Source: Desulfosudis oleivorans Hxd3
GTDB taxonomy: Bacteria; Desulfobacterota; Desulfobacteria; Desulfobacterales; Desulfosudaceae
DNA: 64,000 nt
Direction of reading: 5' to 3'
Assembly (NCBI RefSeq): GCF_000018405.1
Contig: NC_009943.1
Span: 124,001-188,000, forward strand
Of the stretch, positions 16,761 through 24,110 are shown in pieces (within the stretch, counting starts at the first letter, position 1; every line of letters starts with the position of its first letter). Both the position numbers and the translations under genes were made by a program. The notes beneath the pieces were generated by a model that saw only the letters and a list, made by a program, of their open reading frames with translations, had not been told where the DNA came from and ran no database searches.

Positions 16761-18818
16761 ATGAAAAAAGACACCATTTGCCGGCTCTGTTCGGCCTGCT
16801 GCCCGGTTGAAGCCCACATCGAGAAGGGCCGGCTGGTGGCCGCGGAAAGAAAATCTTTTCTGCCGGCGTCAAAGGCGCGGCAATGCCCCAAGCTCAAGGC
16901 GGCTCCGGATATCGTCTATTCACCGGACCGTATTCTAAAACCGCTGATAAGGGACGCTTCCGGCCCATCAGGGTTCCGGGAAGCCTCCTGGGATGAAGCC
17001 CTGGACCGGGTGGCCGGCAGCCTTCTGAAATGCCGGGAGGTTGCCGGGCCGGAACGCCTGGCCTGGCTGAGGGGGATGGCCGCGGACTGGGGCGCTCCCT
17101 GGGATTACGCCAATCGCCTCATGAACGCCTTTGGCGCGCCCAACACCATCGGCAACGGTTCGGTCTGCCACGTGGCCCGGGAGATGGCCCACAATTTCAC
17201 CTATGGGGCCATGACCCTGGCCCAGCCCAAAGATGCCGCCTGTATTGTCGTGTGGGGAAAGAACGACCGCAACACCGCCCCCGGTGTTTTTGAAGCCATT
17301 TGTCATGCCCAGCGGCAGGGCGCGCGGCTGATTGTTATTGACCCGGTTAAAAATGCCATGGCGGAGATGGCCGACCTGTGGCTGCCGGTGAAGCCGGCCC
17401 ATGACGGCCTTCTGGCCATGGCCATGATCCACGAGATCATCGCGCAGGATCTCTATGACGTTGATTTTGTATCCCGCTATACCACCGGTTTTGATGAACT
17501 GGCGGCCGCGGCCCGGCCGTTTTCACCGGATAAAGTGGCTGAAAAAATATGGCTGTCCCCGGCTGACATTCGACGGGCCACCCGCTGGTACGCCGGTACC
17601 CCACCGGCCTGCATCATTGACGGTAACGGCCTGGATATGCAGCTGCAGGCGTTTCAGGCCACCCGGGCCGTCTGTATACTGCGGGCGCTGACCGGTAATA
17701 TTGATCGGCCCGGCGGCGACTTTATTCCCCAGCCGGTGCCTGTGCGGGATATGCAGCTCAAACACCGCCTGCCTGGCGGGGTTGCCCCCGTGACACATGA
17801 CTTTCCCCTGTTTGACCAGTTCCACCCCACCTGGGGCCGGCACGCCCAGTCCTGCCTGGTGGACGCCATGGTGGATCACCGGCCCTATCCGGTCACCACC
17901 CTGGTGGTGCAGTCCGGCAATCCGGCCGTGACCATGACCGATGCCAACCGGGTGGTCCGGGGCCTGAAGAACCTGGATTTTCTGGTGGTCATCGACATGT
18001 TTATGACCCGGACCGCCCGCCTGGCCGACGTGATTCTGCCGGCCTGCGGCTGTTTTGAAAAAACCCAGCTCAATCGGGCTTATCTTCGAAACAGCCCGGT
18101 TATGCTGCAGGACCAGGTCATTGAGTGCATCGGCGAGAGCCGGCCGGACTGGCAGATCACCTTTGAGCTGGGCCGGCGGCTGGGCCTGGCGGATGCGTTT
18201 CCCTGGGAAACGGTGGAGGAGGCCATTGATTATCAGCTGGAGCCTTCCGGTATTACCGTGGCCGCTCTGCGGCAAAACCCGGATGGCCTCCGGGCGGCTC
18301 CACTTGCATTTGAAAAACATCATCAGCAGGGGTTTGCCACGCCTTCGAAAAAGGTGGAATTTGTTTCCGACCGTCTGAGGGAAAAGGGCTTTCCCGCAGT
18401 GCCGTTCGCGGACGGCGGCCTTGGGGAAGCCATCAGTTTTGCCGACCCGGCCGACCCGGACCCCCTGATCGGAATGAGCGGAGAGCGGACCCCCCGTTTT
18501 ACCCATACCCAGTTTCATACCATCGCGTCGCTGGTCAGGCAGGAACCCGAAGGGCTGGTGGAGATTCGGGACGCCGACGCCCGGCGCAAAAATATCGGCA
18601 ACGGGGATTGGGTCCGAATAAAAACGCCCCGGGGCGAGGTCCGCATGAAGGCCCGTATCTCCGACCGGATCCGGCCGGGGTCGATCCTGATCGCCTGGGG
18701 CTGGGGGGACGTCGATCCGGCGGCCAATGTCAACAACCTGACCGATGATAATCAGCGCGATCCGGTAACAGCCACGCCTTCCGGCCGGAGTTTCATGTGC
18801 AGTCTCGAAAAAGAGTAA
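16761..18818 (+). CDS. Molybdopterin-dependent oxidoreductase (DMSO reductase family)
   Basis: 685 residues. The N-terminal CRLCSACCP with a later cysteine (ARQCPKLK) forms the usual 4Fe-4S site. NGSVCHVARE places a cysteine where the molybdenum/tungsten ligand normally lies. VWGKNDRNTAPG and the C-terminal dinucleotide-binding domain (WVRIKTPRGEVRMKARI) complete the bis-MGD fold. There is no Tat signal, so it is cytoplasmic. Substrate and electron partner are not encoded next to it. The upstream methyltransferase, 24 nt away with GGGGGA before the ATG, is the only obvious operon partner. Members of this branch include formate-dehydrogenase-like and anaerobic hydroxylase-like enzymes; no finer call is justified. 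Confidence 0.87.
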   Translation: MKKDTICRLCSACCPVEAHIEKGRLVAAERKSFLPASKARQCPKLKAAPDIVYSPDRILKPLIRDASGPSGFREASWDEALDRVAGSLLKCREVAGPERLAWLRGMAADWGAPWDYANRLMNAFGAPNTIGNGSVCHVAREMAHNFTYGAMTLAQPKDAACIVVWGKNDRNTAPGVFEAICHAQRQGARLIVIDPVKNAMAEMADLWLPVKPAHDGLLAMAMIHEIIAQDLYDVDFVSRYTTGFDELAAAARPFSPDKVAEKIWLSPADIRRATRWYAGTPPACIIDGNGLDMQLQAFQATRAVCILRALTGNIDRPGGDFIPQPVPVRDMQLKHRLPGGVAPVTHDFPLFDQFHPTWGRHAQSCLVDAMVDHRPYPVTTLVVQSGNPAVTMTDANRVVRGLKNLDFLVVIDMFMTRTARLADVILPACGCFEKTQLNRAYLRNSPVMLQDQVIECIGESRPDWQITFELGRRLGLADAFPWETVEEAIDYQLEPSGITVAALRQNPDGLRAAPLAFEKHHQQGFATPSKKVEFVSDRLREKGFPAVPFADGGLGEAISFADPADPDPLIGMSGERTPRFTHTQFHTIASLVRQEPEGLVEIRDADARRKNIGNGDWVRIKTPRGEVRMKARISDRIRPGSILIAWGWGDVDPAANVNNLTDDNQRDPVTATPSGRSFMCSLEKE

Positions 18819-18881
18819 AAGCGGCTGACGCGCTTAATCCGGGACTGCTTATTTGTCCCCGGAATTTTCACCGGCAGGCTT

Positions 18882-18960
18882 TCCTGGTTTTAGCCGCACT
18901 GGGGTGCGGCGCTCCCGGGGAAAAGCATTGTCAGCTCTGGGGTGCGGCGCTCCCGGGAAG
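18882..18960 (-). repeat. GC-rich tandem repeat, copy 2 (inverted)
   Basis: Read on the minus strand it gives two units containing CCCGGGAGCGCCGCACCCCA, joined by GACAATGCTTT, close to the GACAATACTTT joint of the copy at 13560. The two copies face each other across 5.3 kb and bracket the MarR/Fe-S and methyltransferase/molybdoenzyme genes. Confidence 0.75.
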
Positions 18961-19063
18961 TGGTGTTGGCCCAATCAATTCATGGGATATTCGGGTTAAC
19001 GAAATCTTTTGACATGGCCATCTATATTGTCGATAATCTAAAATAAATTCATAAAATCGAAGA

Positions 19064-19309
19064 ATTGTTAACAAGCCTAGGATTTTAAAATTCGGGCCAT
19101 ACAGATTTTACTTTTACAGCCATGAAACAACCGAACCGCCGCATATTCATATTGATCGGGACAGCCAGTCATGTAAATTCTGGCTTGATGTTGTCGCACT
19201 AGCCCGCAATCTGGGATTCAGCCCCAAAGAGCTTCGCCAGATAGAATCCATGGTCATGGAAAACAAGGAGAAACTTCTGGAGGCATGGTATGAATATTTC
19301 GGACGTTAG
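19064..19309 (+). CDS. DUF4160 protein lacking a canonical start codon
   Basis: Reading the frame that ends at 19307-19309 gives FGPYRFYFYSHETTEPPHIH, then IDRDSQSCKFWLDVVALARN and ELRQIESMVMENKEKLLEAW, a clear DUF4160 domain. The frame is closed by a TAA at 19052. No ATG, GTG or TTG lies before the conserved start of the domain; only ATT at 19064 or GTT is available. It is therefore either a gene with a rare start or one whose start was lost by mutation. It overlaps the DUF2442 gene by 20 nt, the usual arrangement of this pair. DUF4160/DUF2442 pairs have been proposed as toxin-antitoxin-like units, which is not established here. Confidence 0.6.
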   Translation: MVNKPRILKFGPYRFYFYSHETTEPPHIHIDRDSQSCKFWLDVVALARNLGFSPKELRQIESMVMENKEKLLEAWYEYFGR

Positions 19310-19562
19310 ACCGGGAGAGAGCGCCATAAACGTCTTTTTTTCCGAAGATACGCTAAGTGTGGATTTAAATGACGGGCGTACCATTACAGTGCCGCTGGCG
19401 TGGTTTCCCCGGCTGCTTCACGCAACACCCGGGCAAAGGGAAAACTGGAAAATCTGCGGCGGCGGATTTGGTATTCACTGGCCTGACATTGATGAGGATT
19501 TAAGCACTGCAGGTTTGTTGAGGGGAGCCCCTGCGCCAAAGGCATTATCAAACGTTGCGTAA
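19290..19562 (+). CDS. DUF2442 protein (partner of DUF4160)
   Basis: 90 residues with the DUF2442 signature: the two-strand DTLSVDLNDGRTITVPLAWFPRL and the segment WKICGGGFGIHWPDIDEDLS leading to the usual C-terminal helix. A GGAGG site lies 6 nt before the ATG. It overlaps the DUF4160 frame. The DUF2442 family is small and often found beside DUF4160 in mobile or defence-rich regions; its biochemical role is unknown. Confidence 0.82.
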   Translation: MNISDVRPGESAINVFFSEDTLSVDLNDGRTITVPLAWFPRLLHATPGQRENWKICGGGFGIHWPDIDEDLSTAGLLRGAPAPKALSNVA

Positions 19563-19603
19563 TTGTCGGATTTAACTCTTTTGAGTTGCCTAAAGAATCA
19601 GGA

Positions 19604-20326
19604 ATGTTGAAAACAATTCCCATGGTGGCCTGGACCGTGATTGTCATCACTGTTGACACCCTTGTCATGGGCGGCGCGGTGATTCTTCTGGCGCCGTTTT
19701 CCAAAACCGGGCGCCTCACCTTTTTCTTCTGCCGGGCCTGGGCCTGGATCCTGTTAAAAGCCCACTTTATAAAAGTTCAGGTCGACGGCCGGGAGCATCT
19801 TCAGGCCAACCGGTCCTATGTTTTCATGTCCAACCACGCCAGCCACCTGGATCCGCCGGCCGTGGTCCTGGGCCTGCCCCACACCCTGCGATTCGTGGGC
19901 AAACGATCGCTCTCCCGCATTCCGGTGTTCGGTCTGGCCGCCCGCATGGCCAAAATGATATTCATTGACCGGGACAACAGCGCCGGCTCCCTGGAAACCC
20001 TCAACCGGTCCATTGCCGAACTGAAAGAGGGCATCAGCGCCTATTTTTTTGCCGAGGGCACACGCAGCGAAGACGGCAGTTTAAAGGCCTTTAAAAAAGG
20101 CGGCGTCATGCTGGCGTTAAAGGCCCGGCTGCCCATTGTCCCGATTGCCATCACCAACAGCCACAACCTGCTGGCAAAACACAAATTGCGCATCACGCCC
20201 GGCACGATCCGCGTCATCATTTCCCCGCCCATGGAAACGACCGGCTATACAGAAGAGAAAAAAGACGACCTGCTGGAGGCGGTACGGTCTGCCATCAGCC
20301 GGCACCTGCCCCAGGCCACCGCCTGA
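19604..20326 (+). CDS. 1-acyl-sn-glycerol-3-phosphate acyltransferase (PlsC-like)
   Basis: About 240 residues. An N-terminal hydrophobic helix (VAWTVIVITVDTLVMGGAV) is followed by the acyltransferase motifs NHASHLD (block I, catalytic His/Asp), the block III motif FAEGTRSEDG and the block IV segment VPIAITNS. It transfers an acyl chain to lysophosphatidic acid at the membrane in phospholipid synthesis. The ATG at 19604 is favoured; a TTG at 19586 is also in frame. The next gene, proC, lies 97 nt away and need not be co-transcribed. Confidence 0.88.
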   Translation: MLKTIPMVAWTVIVITVDTLVMGGAVILLAPFSKTGRLTFFFCRAWAWILLKAHFIKVQVDGREHLQANRSYVFMSNHASHLDPPAVVLGLPHTLRFVGKRSLSRIPVFGLAARMAKMIFIDRDNSAGSLETLNRSIAELKEGISAYFFAEGTRSEDGSLKAFKKGGVMLALKARLPIVPIAITNSHNLLAKHKLRITPGTIRVIISPPMETTGYTEEKKDDLLEAVRSAISRHLPQATA

Positions 20327-20423
20327 CAGCAACGGAAGTGAAGGCTCCCGGGCCTTTGGCCGTCTCTTGTTTCACCCGGCTGTTTCTGATAGACTTTTAT
20401 TCCGTTTAAATTAAGGAGAAACC

Positions 20424-21266
20424 GTGGCGAAATTAGATAAAACCGTGGGATTTATCGGCGGCGGCAACATGGCCGAGGCCATGATCGGCGGCCTGCTGGC
20501 TGCCGGGGTCTGCGAGGCGTCCCGTGTGCATGCCGCGGACGTCAGCAGGGACCGGCTGGCCTACCTGAAAACGACCTTCGGCATTCACACCACCGGCGAC
20601 AACTGCGCGGTGGTGGACGGCTGCGACGTCCTGGTGCTGGCGGTAAAGCCCCAGGTCATGGGCAGCGTGCTTTCCACTCTGGATGCCGGCTGTGGGCCGC
20701 GATTGTCAAAAAAGCTGGTGATCACCATTGCCGCGGGCATTCCCGTTCAAACCATTGAAGGCATGCTGGCGTCGGCCCCCGGCCTTGCCGTTGTTCGGGC
20801 CATGCCCAACACCCCGGCCCTGGTGGGCTGCGGCATGTGCGGTATGTACGCCAACCCGCATGTGACCAGCGCGGACAGGGGGCATGCCCGGGCCATTCTT
20901 GAGGCCACTGGCAGGGTGATCGAGTTTGAAACCGAGGCCCTGCTGGACGCGGTGACCGCGGTTTCCGGTTCCGGGCCGGCCTATGTGTTTTATTTTGTGG
21001 AGGCCATGGTCAAGGCAGGTGAAAATCTTGGCCTGGACACGAAAGACGCGTTTGCCATGACCCTTCAGACCGTCAAGGGCGCGGTAACGCTGATGGAAGA
21101 AAGGGGTGAATCCCCCAAAGAGTTGCGGCAGAAGGTGACCTCTCCCGGCGGTACAACTGAAGCGGCCCTGAGGGTTCTGAGGGAAAAGGAGTTTCCCGAA
21201 ATCGTGATGACGGCAATAGAGGCTGCCTGCCAGCGGGCTGGGGAGTTGAGTCGCCAGTATGTTTGA
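20424..21266 (+). CDS. proC: Pyrroline-5-carboxylate reductase
   Basis: 280 residues, normal for ProC, with a GTG start after AAGGAG. It reduces pyrroline-5-carboxylate to proline with NAD(P)H. Visible marks: FIGGGNMAEAMIGG at the N-terminus (dinucleotide binding), the central VVRAMPNTPALVGCG, and the dimer-domain signature SGSGPAYVFYF followed by SPGGTTEAALRVL. The stop overlaps the start of a CcdA-like gene by 8 nt (ATGTTTGA). Confidence 0.95.
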   Translation: MAKLDKTVGFIGGGNMAEAMIGGLLAAGVCEASRVHAADVSRDRLAYLKTTFGIHTTGDNCAVVDGCDVLVLAVKPQVMGSVLSTLDAGCGPRLSKKLVITIAAGIPVQTIEGMLASAPGLAVVRAMPNTPALVGCGMCGMYANPHVTSADRGHARAILEATGRVIEFETEALLDAVTAVSGSGPAYVFYFVEAMVKAGENLGLDTKDAFAMTLQTVKGAVTLMEERGESPKELRQKVTSPGGTTEAALRVLREKEFPEIVMTAIEAACQRAGELSRQYV

Positions 21267-21945
21267 TACACCATCTGTTTCCTATGCCGTGGCCTTTGGC
21301 GCCGGGCTGCTGTCGTTTTTCACGCCCTGCGTACTGCCCCTGATCCCGGTCTATTTCACCCTGATCACCGGGCTGTCGCTGGAAAACCTGACCCAGGCCC
21401 CGGACGCCGAGGTCCGTGCCAGGGTCATTTTTTCCACCATTGCCTATGTGCTGGGTTTTTCCGCGGTCTTTATCCTGCTGGGGGCCTCGGCCTTTTTCCT
21501 GGGCAGCCTGATCAACCAGCACCTGGGCGTGCTGCGCGTCATCGGCGGCGTCGTGATCGTGGTGCTGGGCATTCACATGACCGGCGTGATCACCATCCCC
21601 GGACTGCAGAGCGAAAAGCGGGTGCATGTCCGGCAGCGCTCCATGAGCCTGGCCGGCGCCTTTTTAGTGGGCGCCCTTTTTGCCGCCGGCTGGACCCCCT
21701 GCATCGGCCCCATTCTCGGTTCCATTCTGATCGTGGCCGGCAGCCAGGAGACAGCGCTTCGGGGCATGCTGCTGCTGTCCGCCTATTCCGCGGGCCTGGC
21801 CCTGCCCTTTCTGCTGCTGTCTTTTTTTATCAACGCGTTGATTTCGTTTATCCGGCGGGCAAGCCGGGTGATAAAGTATATCAATATTGTGGCCGGCGTA
21901 CTGCTGATCGGTATCGGCATCGTGCTGATCGCCGGCCTATGGTAA
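21259..21945 (+). CDS. CcdA/DsbD-like transmembrane thiol-redox transporter
   Basis: 228 residues with six predicted membrane helices. It carries the paired cysteines expected of CcdA: FFTPCVLPLIPVY in helix 1 and AAGWTPCIGPILGS in helix 4. These move reducing equivalents from cytoplasmic thioredoxin across the membrane to periplasmic thiol proteins and cytochrome c maturation. The next gene encodes an exported thioredoxin-fold protein, its probable partner. Translation is coupled to proC by an 8-nt overlap. Confidence 0.9.
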   Translation: MFDTPSVSYAVAFGAGLLSFFTPCVLPLIPVYFTLITGLSLENLTQAPDAEVRARVIFSTIAYVLGFSAVFILLGASAFFLGSLINQHLGVLRVIGGVVIVVLGIHMTGVITIPGLQSEKRVHVRQRSMSLAGAFLVGALFAAGWTPCIGPILGSILIVAGSQETALRGMLLLSAYSAGLALPFLLLSFFINALISFIRRASRVIKYINIVAGVLLIGIGIVLIAGLW

Positions 21946-22076
21946 CCAGACAGATCCGGGCAAAACATAAAAAATTCCCGGGACGATGGCGTTTTTTAAA
22001 AACAGTCTTATGTTCTCAGACAGGTGATGTATGGACGGATGTTAAAATATCTGATGAAACGACCAGGAGAAAAAAC

Positions 22077-22526
22077 ATGAAAGGCCGATTTCAAAGTGCA
22101 TGTCTGGCGCTTTTTATAGTGGCAGGGCTGCTGATTGGCGGGGCTCCGGCGATTTTTGCCGCCGACCAGACCAGGGACGGCATTCGCTGGTTTTCCTATG
22201 ACCAGGGGCTGGCCAGGGCCAAAGCGCAGCAGAAGAAAGTGTTTCTTCATTTTTACACCAACTGGTGCCGCTACTGCGACATGATGGCGGCCAGCACCTT
22301 TGTGGACAAAAAGGTGATCGATACCCTCAACCAGGACTTTGTTTCCATTCGCGTCAACTCCGACGAAGTGCGGGACGTGGCCGGCAAATACCAGGTGCGG
22401 GGCGTGCCGGTCTCCTTTTTTCTTGAGGCCAACGGCGGCCAGATCGGCTCCCGCCCCGGATTTCTTCAGCCCGACGTGTTTCTGCGGCTGCTGGAGTTTG
22501 TAAAGGCGGAAGGTTACAAGCCGTAG
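22077..22526 (+). CDS. Exported thioredoxin-like protein
   Basis: 149 residues from an ATG preceded by CAGGAGA; the longer in-frame version is discarded because it lacks a ribosome site. A signal peptide ends near AIFAAD. The mature domain contains HFYTNWCRYCDMM, a CxxC in the thioredoxin-7/DsbD-gamma style, and the cis-proline segment VRGVPVSFFLEANG. It probably receives electrons from the CcdA-like protein encoded just upstream and reduces periplasmic disulfides. Confidence 0.88.
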   Translation: MKGRFQSACLALFIVAGLLIGGAPAIFAADQTRDGIRWFSYDQGLARAKAQQKKVFLHFYTNWCRYCDMMAASTFVDKKVIDTLNQDFVSIRVNSDEVRDVAGKYQVRGVPVSFFLEANGGQIGSRPGFLQPDVFLRLLEFVKAEGYKP

Positions 22527-22528
22527 CC

Positions 22529-23116
22529 ATGAAGGTTGACCTCTCCATACTGGAAAAGGTGATGACCTCGGCCGTGGGCCCCCCGGCCCCGGCGTTTGAT
22601 CACCAGGCCGCCGCCGTGTCCCTGCTGTTTTTCGATAAAGAAGAGACCTTTATTCTGGGCATCCTGAAGGCCGACCGGGGCACGGGCTATCCCTGGAGCA
22701 ACCAGGTGGCCCTGCCCGGCGGGCTGATTGACACAAGCGACCTTTCTCCCCTGCACGCCGCCAAAAGGGAGCTGGAAGAAGAGCTGTGCATTTGCGGCGA
22801 CAACGTGACCTACTTCGGCTCCATCGGCCATTTTCAGACTTTGCAGAACAAGGTTATCGAGGTGTTTGCCGGTGTATGGAACCAGAAGGACGCGCTTTGC
22901 TTTGACCCCGGGGAAATCGCCCGGGTGATTCCCATTCCCCTGTCCGCCATTGTTCACACCCACGCCACAAAAGGGCTTTCCGGCCGGCTGCCGGCCATGC
23001 ACGAACTGCTGTACCCGGTGGCGGATGTGGTGGTGTGGGGGGTGACCGCCAAGATTCTGCACTTTACCCTTGAGCAGCTTTACCCTTTTATCCGGAAGAA
23101 CGATACCGGCTTATAG
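22529..23116 (+). CDS. Nudix hydrolase, CoA-pyrophosphatase-like
   Basis: 195 residues, starting 2 nt after the thioredoxin-like gene. The Nudix region reads LPGGLIDTSDLSP then AAKRELEEEL, in which the GGxxDxxD spacing and the preceding SNQVALPGG segment resemble the NUDT7/CoA-pyrophosphatase subgroup that cuts CoA to phosphopantetheine and 3',5'-ADP. The canonical REUXEE core is present as RELEEE. CoA as substrate is an inference from this subgroup likeness. Confidence 0.82.
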   Translation: MKVDLSILEKVMTSAVGPPAPAFDHQAAAVSLLFFDKEETFILGILKADRGTGYPWSNQVALPGGLIDTSDLSPLHAAKRELEEELCICGDNVTYFGSIGHFQTLQNKVIEVFAGVWNQKDALCFDPGEIARVIPIPLSAIVHTHATKGLSGRLPAMHELLYPVADVVVWGVTAKILHFTLEQLYPFIRKNDTGL

Positions 23117-23398
23117 CGGCAGGCCCGGCCCCTTGTCCCGGTACCGCTCAATGGCCAGAAATAGCCGCCGGCCCAGGCGGAGCATGCTTGCCATCAGCAC
23201 CACGGCCCCCAGCACCAGCAGCAGCCACGCCACCCATACGTAGTGGGAAAATTCGGCCTTTTCACCGGCCACGGAGATGCCGGCCCCGGCAAAGAGCATC
23301 ACCGCCAGGGCAAACCCCGCCGCAATGCCGTAAACGGCGGTGGTGTCGTGCCAGGAAATAACCGGTTCCTGGTCCGCTAAAAGGGATGTCCGTCTCAT
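23111..23398 (-). CDS. Small two-helix membrane protein
   Basis: 95 residues with two hydrophobic stretches (GIAAGFALAVMLFAGAGISV and VWVAWLLLVLGAVVLMASML) and a basic C-terminus. No family was recognised. It overlaps the end of the convergent Nudix gene by 6 nt and lies 20 nt downstream of the acetyltransferase gene, so the two may be co-transcribed. Confidence 0.65.
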   Translation of the reverse strand: MRRTSLLADQEPVISWHDTTAVYGIAAGFALAVMLFAGAGISVAGEKAEFSHYVWVAWLLLVLGAVVLMASMLRLGRRLFLAIERYRDKGPGLPL

Positions 23399-23418
23399 GG
23401 GGCTTTCGCTAACCCGGG

Positions 23419-23877
23419 CTAAAGAATTTTCATCATGGCGATTTCATCGCAGTCGGGAAACTTGACACAGGTGATGCAGTCGGCCCAGATTTTCAAGGGC
23501 AGGTCGGCCCGGTCGATACGGGAAAAACCGAATTTTTCAAAAAAGGCGGGCACATAGGTCAGGGCAAAGACCTGTTGAATATCAAACACCCGGGCCTCGT
23601 CAAAGGCGTTTTCAACCAGCTGCGTGCCGATGTTTTTGCCCCAGTGGTCTTGCCGCACGGCCAGGGACCGGATTTCGGCCAGGTCCGCCCAGCAGACGGG
23701 CAGGGCGCAGCACCCGATCACCGTCTCGTCGGAGGAGGGGTCCACGAACACGGAAAAGTCCCGGATATCGTCATACAGCTTGGACAGGGGCCGGGAGAGA
23801 AGGGAGCCCTGCCGGGCAAAGTCGGACAGCAGCCGGTATATCTGGGGAATGTCTTTTATTTTTGCTTTTCGAATCAT
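23419..23877 (-). CDS. ArgA-like N-acetyltransferase (possible short N-acetylglutamate synthase)
   Basis: 152 residues, a single GNAT domain. MIRKAKIKDIPQIYRLLSDF begins it; SRPLSKLYDDIRDFSVF, the strand LAEIRSLAV and the acetyl-CoA loop QDHWGKNIGTQLVENAF follow, and FFEKFGFSRI closes the fold. The pattern resembles the short ArgA-type N-acetylglutamate synthases that start arginine synthesis, but also fits other amino-acid acetyltransferases. No other arginine gene is adjacent, so the specific call is tentative. Confidence 0.75.
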   Translation of the reverse strand: MIRKAKIKDIPQIYRLLSDFARQGSLLSRPLSKLYDDIRDFSVFVDPSSDETVIGCCALPVCWADLAEIRSLAVRQDHWGKNIGTQLVENAFDEARVFDIQQVFALTYVPAFFEKFGFSRIDRADLPLKIWADCITCVKFPDCDEIAMMKIL

Positions 23878-23951
23878 CGCTTGTTTTCCAAAGGACGGAT
23901 GCCTGTGAACCCTCTTCTATAACGATGTCTGTATTCGGGTCAACATCAATG

Positions 23952-24082
23952 TTTGACGGCTTCGTAAAAAGCCCATTTTCTGCGTTGCGCTGCATTCACT
24001 CGTCACTACGGCCTACGACAGGTACGCCTCATTCCTCTGGATTTGCGACGCCTTGAACTTGAACTTTTTACTTTGCCGTAAA
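23952..24082. repeat. ~131-bp inverted-repeat element (complete copy)
   Basis: The ends are imperfect inverted repeats: TTTGACGGCTTCGTAAAAAG on the left and, on the opposite strand at the right end, TTTACGGCAAAGTAAAAAG. The interior is GC-neutral and non-coding. A half copy occurs at 15701-15769. It looks like a small non-autonomous or REP-type element. Confidence 0.7.
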
Positions 24083-24110
24083 CTTCCGGGTTAAAAGGTG
24101 TTGGAGCGGG

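Noticed and set aside
18882-18960. Repeated GC-rich units considered as a CRISPR array
   Set aside because: Only two units with no regular unique spacers and no cas genes; they match the inverted repeat at 13560 instead.
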